Origin: an uncultured Sphingomonadaceae bacterium
GTDB lineage: Bacteria; Pseudomonadota; Alphaproteobacteria; Sphingomonadales; Sphingomonadaceae
Direction: 5' to 3'
Length of the DNA stretch: 64,000 nucleotides
Assembly (NCBI GenBank): GCA_947497085.1
Contig: CANMFE010000001.1
Span: 744,001-808,000 of the forward strand
Below the pieces are notes generated by a model that had not been told where the DNA came from, ran no database searches, and was given only the letters and a program-made list of their open reading frames with translations. Shown one piece after another: positions 41,234 to 49,952 of the stretch. How positions within the stretch are numbered: position 1 is the stretch's first letter; each line of letters opens with the position of its first letter. A program made the position numbers and the translations under genes.

Positions 41234-42324
41234 TCCGCCGGTTCCTTTTCATCGACTTTCAGGACACCGCGAGTGACCTGATCGCGTTCAATCGACTCAA
41301 ATAGCGCCTTGAAATTGCCTTCACCAAAACCGTCATCACCCTTGCGCTGAATAAATTCGAAGAAGACAGGACCAACCTGCGCTTCAGCAAAAATCTGCAA
41401 CAGCAGACGCGGCTGACCGCCTTCGGTCGTGCCATCCAGAAGGATACCGCGCATCTTGAGCGCTTCGGCATCTTCACCATGGCCCGGCAGGCGCTCATCA
41501 AGCATATCGTAATAGGTCTCCGGCGGCGCAGTCATGAACGGCACACCATATTCTTTCAGCCGGTCCCAGCATTCGACGAGATTGTCGCAAATCAGCGCGA
41601 TATGCTGGATGCCTTCGCCGTTGAACTCGCGCAGGAATTCTTCGATCTGGCCCTTGCCGCCTTCACCTTCTTCGTTGAGCGGGATGCGAATCTTGCCATC
41701 GGGCGCAGTCAGCGCTTTCGATGTCAGACCGGTATATTCGCCCTTAATGTCAAAAAACCGGATTTCGCGGAAATTGAACAGCGTTTCGTAATAATCCGCC
41801 CAATATTTCATACGGCCCGTATAAACATTATGCGTCAGGTGATCGATGGTGTGGAAACCAGCGCCTTCTGGCACACGCTCTACGCCCGGCAGATATTCAA
41901 AATCAATGTCATAGATGCTGAGATCATCGCCATAGCGGTCGACCAAATACACAATCGCCCCGCCAATGCCCCGAATGGCTGGAATGTGAAGCTCCATCGG
42001 GCCTGTTTCGACCTGTACCGGTTCTGCCCCCTTTTCGATCAGCAGGTCATAGGCCTTGCGCGCATCTTTCACGCGAAAACCCATGCCACATGCGGATGGG
42101 CCGTGTTCGCGCGCAAAATACCAAGCCGCGCTGCGCGGTTCATAATTAGCGATCAGGTTGATGCCGCCCTGACGCCACAGATCCACGTCCTTGTTGCGGT
42201 GCTTCGCCACCAGCGAAAAGCCCATGGCTTCAAACACAGGTTCAAGCTGGCCTTTTTCAGGCGCACAAAATTCAACAAATTCAAAGCCGTCAAGGCCAAC
42301 GGGATTTTCAAAAAGATCGGCCAT
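41230..42324 (-). CDS. hppD: 4-hydroxyphenylpyruvate dioxygenase
   Basis: 364 residues, normal for HPPD. Iron ligands: His in IDHLTHNVY, His in GIQHIALI, Glu in PVFFEFIQR. It turns 4-hydroxyphenylpyruvate into homogentisate. The downstream homogentisate dioxygenase (hmgA) is not in the window. Preceded by a MarR gene and a short palindrome. Confidence 0.95.
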   Translation of the reverse strand: MADLFENPVGLDGFEFVEFCAPEKGQLEPVFEAMGFSLVAKHRNKDVDLWRQGGINLIANYEPRSAAWYFAREHGPSACGMGFRVKDARKAYDLLIEKGAEPVQVETGPMELHIPAIRGIGGAIVYLVDRYGDDLSIYDIDFEYLPGVERVPEGAGFHTIDHLTHNVYTGRMKYWADYYETLFNFREIRFFDIKGEYTGLTSKALTAPDGKIRIPLNEEGEGGKGQIEEFLREFNGEGIQHIALICDNLVECWDRLKEYGVPFMTAPPETYYDMLDERLPGHGEDAEALKMRGILLDGTTEGGQPRLLLQIFAEAQVGPVFFEFIQRKGDDGFGEGNFKALFESIERDQVTRGVLKVDEKEPAE

Positions 42325-42396
42325 GGAATAATTCCTTCTAAAAAAGCTGAAGCGCGAAGAATCGCGTTATCTGAATAATAAATATAGTAACAAATG

Positions 42397-42406
42397 AAAC
42401 TAGTTT
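42397..42406. promoter_or_regulatory. Short palindrome in the hppD upstream region
   Basis: AAACTAGTTT lies 73 bases before the hppD start, in the gap between hppD and the MarR gene. It could be a MarR operator. A single short match is weak evidence. Confidence 0.25.
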
Positions 42407-42446
42407 GCGCAAGGATGGATTTTTACAAGTCCTGTCCGATGCTCTC

Positions 42447-42899
42447 CTAATGCTCTGCAATTTCATCTGCCTGGACCATAAGCCGATCAAGCAGGTCGGC
42501 CAGAAGCTGTTGCTCGCCACTGGTCAGGGCCGATAAAAGCCGTTTTTCCATATCCACCGCATGCGGCATAATCTCGTCATAAAGTTCGCGGCCGGTCCCT
42601 GTCAGCTGCAAATATTGTGAACGCCCGTCCGCGGCATTGGGATTACGCTTGATAAGCGCACGTGCCGCCAATGCCTTGACCGACCGGCTCACCGCAACCT
42701 TGTCCATACGGGTCGCAGTGACGAGCTCACGCTGCGTTGCGCTGCCGACATCGCCCAATACCGCCATGATGCGCCATTCGGCGATTTTCAGGCCGAAGCG
42801 GTTCTGATACTCGCGGGCAATCAGATCGCTGACCGCATTGGATGCGATCGACAGGCGGTACGGCATGAATTCGGCAAGTCGGGGTGATTTGTCAGCCAT
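42447..42899 (-). CDS. MarR-family transcriptional regulator
   Basis: 150 residues with the winged helix-turn-helix (about 40-105), including TQRELVTATRMDKVAVSRSVKAL and the wing DGRSQYLQLT. Its place between hppD and the TonB receptor, all leftward, suggests it controls this tyrosine/homogentisate locus; the ligand is unknown. Confidence 0.88.
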   Translation of the reverse strand: MADKSPRLAEFMPYRLSIASNAVSDLIAREYQNRFGLKIAEWRIMAVLGDVGSATQRELVTATRMDKVAVSRSVKALAARALIKRNPNAADGRSQYLQLTGTGRELYDEIMPHAVDMEKRLLSALTSGEQQLLADLLDRLMVQADEIAEH

Positions 42900-42909
42900 T
42901 GGGCGCAGG

Positions 42910-45150
42910 TTAATCGAGTTTCACCCTGAGGCCAAGCCAGAAAGTCTGTGGCTGCGCGCGTTCCACAATACCGTTGCTGCTGATCGCGGTTTCCACACGC
43001 GTGTCGAACACGTTCTCACCGCGCAGTTCCAGCGTCAGATTATCAGTCAGATCATAGGCGGCGAACGCATCCATGGTGAAAGCGTCGTCCAATATGCGGC
43101 TATTTGCGTCATCATCAAACTGACTACCGATATAGCGCCCGGTGAGCGACAGTTTGATACCAGCATCGCTGTCCCACCGGAAAGACCCGCTGGCATTATG
43201 CCGCGGCACCTGCGCCGGACGCAAGCCGGTCAGAAACGCAGAATCCCCTGCCCCGCGAACTTCCGCATCAATATGGCTGTAACCAAGAGTGATATCCGCC
43301 CCTTCAAGGCCAATCATATCGTCCAGATAGAATGTGGCATCCAGCTCGATGCCTCTTGATGTGATCGTGTCCAGATTCTGCCGCTGGCGATAGACACCTG
43401 CGCCAGACACAAAACCAACACCGGGGAATAGGCCGGGGCCGCTGTCCAATGTGACATTGGCAATCGCATTGTCGAGGCGGTTGTAAAACAGCGCCACGCC
43501 CATATCGACGCTGCCCAGATCAAAATCTACCCCAATTTCTGCTCCGCGCAGCCGTTCAGGTGTGAGATTCTCGTTCGCCGCCGTAGCATCCGGCCCAACC
43601 CGGAACGGACGGAACAATTCGTTGAGCGTGGGCAGACGCCAGCCCAGATAGGCGGCACCACGCAGTTTGACTGTATTGCCGGTATCATAGACAATACCTG
43701 CGCGGCCAGTCGCTTCCCAATCACGCCGATCTGCAAATTTCGCATCGGAGCGCGTGCTGCCGCCGATATTCACTTCGCGGCGGAAACCATCCGATATCGA
43801 CCAGCGATCAAGCCGTCCGCTGCCGGTCAGAATCAATCTGTCACTCGCCTGCCAGCTCGCATCGATATAGCCGCCCAGCGTGTCGGTCTGCCCGCCGGCA
43901 AAGCGGTTGCGCAATGGCCGCCCGTTCTGGAAAAAGAAATTCTCTTTCGTCTCACCGCTGGTGCGCCGCCAGTCGCCCCCTATGCGCAGTTCCAGATCAT
44001 CGCCCACCGCCGGACGCACTTCAAAACGCGCGCCGATACCGGTTGAGGGCACATTAAATTGCTCAAACACCCGCCGCACCGAATTCCGGTCCGCGCCGAC
44101 ACCGCCAAAGCTTGTCTGCAGCGAACGTATCTGGACATAGCCGAGCGCAGACCACTGCCAACCATCACTGCTCCGGTTCACCAGCCTGATGCTGGCATCT
44201 GCGCCATCATTGCTGTTCTCGCTGAACGCAAAGCCACGCTCGCGTTCATCGATGAAGGCGCGGACACTGGCTTGCAATTCGGTACCTTCGGACATCGGTG
44301 CCACAAATCGCGCAGCCAACCCGGCTTGTTCATAGGCTGCACGCCGATCAATACTTCCGCGCTGACCCGCGATAATCGGGATAAATCCGTCGCCGCTCTG
44401 ATAACTGGCACCTATGGACAAATGCCCCGCCCCCAGTTTCTGCCGCACGGCGGCATCCGCGCTGATACTGTCACGGCTGCCATAAGCCAGCGCAGCAGAT
44501 ATGGCCTCGCTATTGCCATCACTCAGTAGCTCCACCGTCCCGGCAATAGCGCCGGAACCTTCCGCACCACTGCCACCGCCGCGCCTTATACGTGCTGACG
44601 ACAGCGCCAGTGCATCATATCCTGGCCAGCTGATATAGCCACCAAAAGGGTCGGATTGTGGTACACCGTCAAGCATCACCAGCGCACGCGACGATGCATT
44701 GCCGCCCAGCCCGCGCAACGTAATACCCTGACTGGTGGGATTGGCCGAGCGCGCATCGCTGCGCCGGAACTGCTGCAAGCCTGGGATATCGCGCAGCGCA
44801 TTTTCCAGACGGAAACCCGGTGCCTGCGTTACATCCGCATAGCTGGTGGCAAAGGCACGCTCGCTGACCGGGCGGGCCAAAGGTTCACCCAGAATTACGA
44901 TATCCTCACACAAATGGGTCAGGCCATCGCCGTCGAACATATCCTGTCCGTAGCAGACGGTAACGGGCCGGATGGCTTCTACTGGAAGGCGCCGGCTTTC
45001 ATATGGATAATTACACCCTTCCACATAAAGGGAACATTCTTCAAAATCAGGGTCATCTTGTGCCAGAAGCGGTGTGGAACCTGTTTCCTGCCCCCATGCA
45101 GGTACAGTTACTGCCAGCAGCGGCAACATGACCCATGCGTATTTTCGCAT
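42910..45150 (-). CDS. TonB-dependent receptor
   Basis: 746 residues: signal peptide ending PAWGQ, a plug domain near residues 95-200 with ALVMLDGVPQSDPFGGY, and a C-terminal 22-stranded barrel ending QTFWLGLRVKLD. The start 45150 gives the cleanest signal peptide; the next in-frame ATG (45168) overlaps the GFA gene. Ligand unknown (siderophore, vitamin or aromatic-derived molecule). Embedded in the maiA-to-fahA run, 10 bases before the MarR gene. Confidence 0.88.
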   Translation of the reverse strand: MRKYAWVMLPLLAVTVPAWGQETGSTPLLAQDDPDFEECSLYVEGCNYPYESRRLPVEAIRPVTVCYGQDMFDGDGLTHLCEDIVILGEPLARPVSERAFATSYADVTQAPGFRLENALRDIPGLQQFRRSDARSANPTSQGITLRGLGGNASSRALVMLDGVPQSDPFGGYISWPGYDALALSSARIRRGGGSGAEGSGAIAGTVELLSDGNSEAISAALAYGSRDSISADAAVRQKLGAGHLSIGASYQSGDGFIPIIAGQRGSIDRRAAYEQAGLAARFVAPMSEGTELQASVRAFIDERERGFAFSENSNDGADASIRLVNRSSDGWQWSALGYVQIRSLQTSFGGVGADRNSVRRVFEQFNVPSTGIGARFEVRPAVGDDLELRIGGDWRRTSGETKENFFFQNGRPLRNRFAGGQTDTLGGYIDASWQASDRLILTGSGRLDRWSISDGFRREVNIGGSTRSDAKFADRRDWEATGRAGIVYDTGNTVKLRGAAYLGWRLPTLNELFRPFRVGPDATAANENLTPERLRGAEIGVDFDLGSVDMGVALFYNRLDNAIANVTLDSGPGLFPGVGFVSGAGVYRQRQNLDTITSRGIELDATFYLDDMIGLEGADITLGYSHIDAEVRGAGDSAFLTGLRPAQVPRHNASGSFRWDSDAGIKLSLTGRYIGSQFDDDANSRILDDAFTMDAFAAYDLTDNLTLELRGENVFDTRVETAISSNGIVERAQPQTFWLGLRVKLD

Positions 45151-45155
45151 CGTGC

Positions 45156-45566
45156 CTATCGCATCCATTTCTGATTAACGGGCATGTCATCGGGCAGCCG
45201 ATGGAAAGGCTGCGCATCACACGCGAAATTGGCGCTGTCTGCCCTGCCGAAGACCGACGGATCGTCCAGCGTGCCGACCTTGATAATCACGCCTTGCGGA
45301 AAACGTGGAGACGTTGTCAAAAGATGCGTACCGCAATTATCACAGAAATGACGGGTGACGGGCGCTTCCAGATCGGGGCGTGCAAAACCTTTGGGTTCCC
45401 CTTTCGTGAAAGCAAAACCTTCCGCAGGCATGGCCATGGCGGTAAGATAGCCGCCGCCAGTGATATACTGGCATTCGCGACAATAGCATTCCGCCTTGAA
45501 TATCGGATCACCCTCCGCCCGGTACCGGATTTCGCCGCAGTAACAGCCGCCTTCCACTTTCATCAT
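45156..45566 (-). CDS. GFA-family zinc protein
   Basis: 136 residues, GFA (glutathione-dependent formaldehyde-activating-like) family. Zn ligands: CYCG, CYCREC and FCDNCGTHL. Members bind glutathione or formaldehyde adducts in some cases; here the function is unknown. Maleylacetoacetate isomerase also uses glutathione, and the gene overlaps maiA by four bases. Confidence 0.86.
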   Translation of the reverse strand: MMKVEGGCYCGEIRYRAEGDPIFKAECYCRECQYITGGGYLTAMAMPAEGFAFTKGEPKGFARPDLEAPVTRHFCDNCGTHLLTTSPRFPQGVIIKVGTLDDPSVFGRADSANFACDAQPFHRLPDDMPVNQKWMR

Positions 45567-46195
45567 CCGTTCTCCATATTGTCAGGATGCGATGCCTTGA
45601 ATGCATCCAGCGTGCCAAGCGAGGCATGTATCCGCGCCAGTTTCGGGAACGGCTCCATCGGCAGATTGAACCGCTCGGCATTATACATTTGTGCAGCCAG
45701 GCAGATATCGGTGAGATCGGGCACATCACCGCCGAAAAATCCGCTCTCCGGCGCAGCTTGCTCCAGCGCGCTGTAACCGGTGTGCATCCAGTGATGCATC
45801 CATTGCACAACGTCACCCTGATCATGACCGAACGGGTCTTTCAGATATTGCCACACGCGCAGATTATTGATCGGATGTACATCGGCGATAATCACCATCG
45901 CGTTGGACAGCGTTTTCGCGCGCATGGCAGGGTCGAGCGGCAACATGCGCGGTTCGGGAAACCGCGCGTCAAGATAATCGATTATCGCCAGCGACTGGGT
46001 CAGGTCATGGCCATCAATTGAGAGCATCGGCACCAGGCCTTGCGGATTGCGCCCTGTATAGACGTCATCTTTCTGCTCTCCTTGCAGCAAATTGACGCTC
46101 TCGCTCCGGTAATCAATCCCTTTCAGGTTGAGTGCCAATCTGACGCGGTAGGCCGCGGTTGAACGGATATAATCATACAGAATGATATCGGACAT
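45563..46195 (-). CDS. maiA: Maleylacetoacetate isomerase
   Basis: 210 residues, zeta-class glutathione transferase. The N-terminal YDYIRSTAAYRVRLALNLKGI is the SSxxxR-type GSH site and the C-terminal helical domain follows. It isomerises maleylacetoacetate to fumarylacetoacetate, joining hppD and fahA in tyrosine catabolism. ATG 46195 (MSDIILYDY) fits the family; in-frame sequence upstream is open but not family-like. Confidence 0.9.
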   Translation of the reverse strand: MSDIILYDYIRSTAAYRVRLALNLKGIDYRSESVNLLQGEQKDDVYTGRNPQGLVPMLSIDGHDLTQSLAIIDYLDARFPEPRMLPLDPAMRAKTLSNAMVIIADVHPINNLRVWQYLKDPFGHDQGDVVQWMHHWMHTGYSALEQAAPESGFFGGDVPDLTDICLAAQMYNAERFNLPMEPFPKLARIHASLGTLDAFKASHPDNMENG

Positions 46196-46292
46196 GAGGG
46201 GAGCTCCGTTTGTTGTCGCTGTACCATGATTTGGGCCGCTCGCAAAAGCAACCCTTGTTTCCGCGCATGCAGCAGGTAATGCTATTGCCGAT

Positions 46293-46886
46293 ATGTCGGA
46301 TGCCACACTTATCCTATTCGCCAAATACCCGGTGCCGGGCCGGGCCAAGACACGGCTTATTCCGGCGCTGGGCGCGGACGGGGCGGCTGCCCTGCACCGC
46401 AGGCTGGCAAAGCGCACATTCGATACGATGGTGGCCAGCGGCCATAGGATCGAAGTGCAATATGACCTCGCCAGCGAGGCGGAATTTCGCGACTGGCTGG
46501 GCAATGATGCGGATTATGTGCAACAACCGGAGGGGGATCTCACCGACCGCCTGCTTGCCGCGAGCCGCGATACACCGCACGTGTTTTTCGGCGCGGATAC
46601 GCCTGACCTGACCACCGATATTGCGCACGATGCGGCCGACCTTCTTATCCATTCGCACGATGTAGTAATCGGCCCTGCGGAAGATGGCGGCTATTACCTG
46701 ATCGGCATGAAATATCCGCTGCCTCAGCTGTTCACGGATATGCCGTGGAGCACCGATCAGGTGCTGCCTACCACATTGAAGCGGTTGCAGGAGCTTGATA
46801 TCGAGCCGTTCATGCTGCCCATGCTAGCCGATTGTGATCGGCCAGAAGATCTGCAACGCTGGCCCGAGCTAGCGGCAGGGCTATGA
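46293..46886 (+). CDS. DUF2064/TIGR04282-type glycosyltransferase
   Basis: 197 residues, nucleotidyl/glycosyltransferase A-fold. LFAKYPVPGRAKTRL at the N-terminus, FFGADTPDL and GPAEDGGYYLIG motifs fit the TIGR04282 group, which is annotated with arsenosugar biosynthesis. It overlaps the next glycosyltransferase by four bases, and the arsM gene lies 2.9 kb downstream on the other strand. Confidence 0.85.
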   Translation: MSDATLILFAKYPVPGRAKTRLIPALGADGAAALHRRLAKRTFDTMVASGHRIEVQYDLASEAEFRDWLGNDADYVQQPEGDLTDRLLAASRDTPHVFFGADTPDLTTDIAHDAADLLIHSHDVVIGPAEDGGYYLIGMKYPLPQLFTDMPWSTDQVLPTTLKRLQELDIEPFMLPMLADCDRPEDLQRWPELAAGL

Positions 46887-47632
46887 GCGGGCCCACAGTC
46901 ACCATATTGATCCCGGCATGGAATGAGGAAAGCGCCCTGCCCGCGACGCTTGCCAATATTGCTGCCATGCAGCCCGCGCCCGATGAAGTGCTGTTGGTTG
47001 ATGGGGGCAGCGAAGATGATACCGTGGCGATTGCTGAAGCGACCGGAGCGCGCGTGGTGCAGGCGCCCCGGAAAGGCCGCGGGCCGCAGATTAACTATGG
47101 CGTAGAGCAGGCAAAGGGTGAACTGGTTTGCGTGCTCCATGCCGATAGCCTGCTGCCCGCCGATGCGGTGCAACATATCCGCGCTGTAATGGCTGACAGA
47201 AAAATCGCACTCGCCAGCTTTACCCCACGCATTATGGGGCCGAGGCATAGTGGCAAACCCCGCACAAGGTGGGGCACGACATTTCATAACTGGATCAAGA
47301 CATGGTACGCACCCGCACTCACCCGGCCGCACCTGTTCGCGCGCGGCGTGCGGCTGTTATTCGGCGACCACGCCATGTTTTTCCGTCGCACCGATTATCT
47401 GAAAGTCGGCGGCATCCCGGACAGTGCGACCATTATGGAGGAGGCCGATCTGTGCATTGGCCTTGCCCGGCTTGGCAAAGTGAAGATGACCCCGCGCTGG
47501 GTGATTACCTCGGACCGACGCATTACCGAATGGGGCGCGCTCAAAGCCAATTATATCTACCTGAAAGTCGGGATCATGTGGTGCTTTGGCGCGCGGGACC
47601 GGCTTGGTGATATTTACCCGGACGTGCGGTGA
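46883..47632 (+). CDS. TIGR04283-type family 2 glycosyltransferase
   Basis: 249 residues, GT2 fold. ILIPAWNEE at the N-terminus, LLVDGGSEDDT and the FGDHAMFFRR motif match the TIGR04283 group linked with arsenosugar synthesis. Coupled to the TIGR04282 gene, the usual pair. Confidence 0.86.
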   Translation: MSGPTVTILIPAWNEESALPATLANIAAMQPAPDEVLLVDGGSEDDTVAIAEATGARVVQAPRKGRGPQINYGVEQAKGELVCVLHADSLLPADAVQHIRAVMADRKIALASFTPRIMGPRHSGKPRTRWGTTFHNWIKTWYAPALTRPHLFARGVRLLFGDHAMFFRRTDYLKVGGIPDSATIMEEADLCIGLARLGKVKMTPRWVITSDRRITEWGALKANYIYLKVGIMWCFGARDRLGDIYPDVR

Positions 47633-47652
47633 TATCCAGATGTCAGAACAGT

Positions 47653-47720
47653 GCTCCTGCGAAAGCTGGAGCCCAGGGCAGGTTTGCACTACGCCGCCCT
47701 GGATTCCTGCTTTCGAAAGC
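47653..47720. repeat. Dispersed palindromic repeat (CTCCTGCGAAAGC type)
   Basis: CTCCTGCGAAAGC...GGAGCCCAGG is mirrored by CCTGGATTCCTGCTTTCG. Related repeats occur at 58121-58181 and 59458-59538. It sits between convergent genes. Confidence 0.55.
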
Positions 47721-47724
47721 TATG

Positions 47725-48735
47725 CTACCAGTCCAGAAACCCGGTTTTGATACAATAGTCGATCATGCGCTTTAGTGCAGAGCCGTCGACTGGCGAGCAG
47801 GCAATACCACTTGTGCTTTCGAGCAGCTGCGTTTCAAACAAATGCCTGCGCGTGAAATATTCGAAATAGAGCGGCGCGATACGGCGATGCATTCGCCGCT
47901 GCACTGCTGTCAGCAGGGTCGGATCAAAATCACGCTCGATGACAAGTTGGACCGGATCGGCGTTCGCATAGCTGGCAATCGCATCAACCAAAGCAGTCGC
48001 CGCGACAGGTTCCGGCGCAGCAAGATGCACCGCCTCACCGGCAAAACTCGGCATATCTTCCGCCATTGCCACAAGCCCAGCCACCACATGGTCAATAGGC
48101 ACGAAATTAAACACCGCATCTTCGTGTGCCGGTATCGCGCCCAGTTTGCCGCTGCCCATAAGACGAAACAGTTGATAGAAATTATCCATCTGCGAAATTT
48201 TGCCATCGCTATGCCGCCCGACAATGATGCTGGGCCGGGCAATGGCAGCGACGAGCCCCTGACCGACAGCTGCCATGACAATCCGCTCGGCGGCCGCTTT
48301 GGACGCTTCATATCCATTGGTGAAATCATTCTGATCGCCCAGCGGCGCTTCCGCGATCACGCCATCCTGCCGCCCGCAGACATAGGCAGTGCTGACATGC
48401 AGCAGCGGACAGCCCCACGCTCTTGCCAGATCAATGGCATGCACGGTCCCGGCAATATTTGTCGCATCATAATCCGCCTGATGCGCGGCAAAATCGGTAA
48501 GTGCGGCACAGTGGATGAGCAAATCAATCTCGTCCGGCACGGTTTCCATACCAAAGTCCAGCAATGTGATATCACCGTTTACCCAGCTGACCTCATCACT
48601 GCGGTCGCGGCCATCCATATCCGTCACGCTGCCCTTGCCCCGCATAAGCAAGCAGAGGTCGTGCCTAGCGTCTAGCAGTGACCCCACCAGCGCGCCGCCG
48701 AGCAGCCCCGTACCTCCTGTCAGAAATATCCGCAT
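47725..48735 (-). CDS. Extended SDR (thioester-reductase-like) protein
   Basis: 336 residues. Rossmann motif LTGGTGLLGGAL, VSTAYVCG, and a YEASKAAAE catalytic YxxxK are seen. The fold resembles thioester reductases and epimerases; in the candidate arsenic cluster it could act on a sugar or acyl intermediate. ATG 48735 (MRIFLTGGTG) is used; longer in-frame start is less likely. About 16 bases from arsM, same strand. Confidence 0.82.
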   Translation of the reverse strand: MRIFLTGGTGLLGGALVGSLLDARHDLCLLMRGKGSVTDMDGRDRSDEVSWVNGDITLLDFGMETVPDEIDLLIHCAALTDFAAHQADYDATNIAGTVHAIDLARAWGCPLLHVSTAYVCGRQDGVIAEAPLGDQNDFTNGYEASKAAAERIVMAAVGQGLVAAIARPSIIVGRHSDGKISQMDNFYQLFRLMGSGKLGAIPAHEDAVFNFVPIDHVVAGLVAMAEDMPSFAGEAVHLAAPEPVAATALVDAIASYANADPVQLVIERDFDPTLLTAVQRRMHRRIAPLYFEYFTRRHLFETQLLESTSGIACSPVDGSALKRMIDYCIKTGFLDW

Positions 48736-48751
48736 GAAACCCGGCCGCCCG

Positions 48752-49807
48752 TCAGCAGCAAAATGCCGCTTCAGGCTCACTGCCTTTGCCTTCAACGTCA
48801 TAAGGCATACCGCCACCGCAGCCTGCGAACACGCCGTAATGCACCGAAAAATCGCCAACAAATTCAAAATATTCGGCAAAACGCGTATCGGCGAGCATTT
48901 TCCAGCTATTGCCGCAGATCGGGAACACGCGGCCTTTTTCGATCATATGCCCCTTATCGAGTTCGAAAACACGTTCCTGCCCCTCGATACCGCCTTTATA
49001 GATGACCGCCTGCCCGTAATCCTCACACTCCGGTTCCAATTCGTCCAGTTTGAACAGGCGGTATGTCGCAGAGAAGAAATTGATGCCGTCCAGCATGTCC
49101 TGGATCCGCGTATCGCCAATCCCCATGGGGCGGTCTTTAACGACCCGCGGGTCGGCAAAACCCGCCTCTTTGGCAAGCCGGTCGAAATCGCCCCAATATA
49201 GCGCGCCCGACAGGCATTCTCCATGCAGCACGGGGTCATTCAGCAAATGTGCCGGCACGCGGCGGTCGCAATAGACATCGGAAAAATACATTTCCCCGCC
49301 TTGCTTGAGCAATCTGTACGCATCACGGAACACTTTGCCCTTGTCCGCAACCAGGTTGATCACGCAATTGGACACGATAATATCGAAACTCCCAGGCTCC
49401 AGATCCAGCTCATCCAGTTTTTCGATATCGCCTTCTACAAAGCTCACATTGGATTTTGCGTAACCGAATTTTTCACGGTGCCATTCCAGATGGCGGCGCG
49501 AAACTTCCAGTTGTTCGGGCGTGGTATGTACGCCCACCACACTGCCATTCTCGCCCACCAGCTGCGCCAGAATATAAGCGTCCTGTCCGCTGCCCGAACC
49601 CAGGTCGAGCACCCGCGCGCCTAGGGTAGCCTGCGGGGCGATAAGCCCGCATCCGTAATAGCGCGATTTCACTTCTTCATGCACATTTTTCAGCGCGTCA
49701 CGCACAGCCTGTGGCGGTGCTTCGGTTGTCACGCAGGCATCCGTTTTCAGGTCGTCTGATCCTTGCAGGACAGACCCGTAATAATCGCGGCTATTTTCAA
49801 TATTCAT
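48752..49807 (-). CDS. arsM: ArsM-type arsenite S-adenosylmethionine methyltransferase
   Basis: 351 residues. SAM-binding VLDLGSGSGQDA (about 67-78). Cys25, Cys53, Cys148 and Cys198 have the spacing of the four conserved cysteines of ArsM (28 residues between the first two, 50 between the last two). The C-terminal tail is Cys-rich (CGGG and terminal CC). ArsM methylates As(III) to mono-, di- and trimethyl forms. No arsR/arsB/arsC genes are nearby, pointing to biosynthesis more than detoxification; that is inference. Confidence 0.9.
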   Translation of the reverse strand: MNIENSRDYYGSVLQGSDDLKTDACVTTEAPPQAVRDALKNVHEEVKSRYYGCGLIAPQATLGARVLDLGSGSGQDAYILAQLVGENGSVVGVHTTPEQLEVSRRHLEWHREKFGYAKSNVSFVEGDIEKLDELDLEPGSFDIIVSNCVINLVADKGKVFRDAYRLLKQGGEMYFSDVYCDRRVPAHLLNDPVLHGECLSGALYWGDFDRLAKEAGFADPRVVKDRPMGIGDTRIQDMLDGINFFSATYRLFKLDELEPECEDYGQAVIYKGGIEGQERVFELDKGHMIEKGRVFPICGNSWKMLADTRFAEYFEFVGDFSVHYGVFAGCGGGMPYDVEGKGSEPEAAFCC

Positions 49808-49866
49808 TAATGCTCCCCAGAATCGAATTGCTGTTATGTCTTGTCATTCGTGCCCAAAACCTGTTT

Positions 49867-49901
49867 GGTTACATGAATTAAATGAGCGGTTAAATGTAAC
49901 C
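49867..49901. promoter_or_regulatory. Inverted repeat between divergent arsM and MerA-like genes
   Basis: GGTTACAT (49867-49874) and ATGTAACC (49894-49901) are perfect 8-base inverted arms around 19 bases, in the 145-base divergent promoter region. A candidate operator; no regulator gene is in the cluster. Confidence 0.4.
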
Positions 49902-49952
49902 TTGTCGCAAATCCAGCGAATTATGTGACAGAATGAACGGCCGGGGACAAAA

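Noticed and set aside
41479..42378. 299-residue open frame opposite hppD
   Set aside because: Antisense shadow of the conserved hppD.
49808..49952. ArsR-type regulator for the arsenic cluster
   Set aside because: No ArsR-family gene in the window; the only regulators nearby are a MarR and a TetR in other loci.
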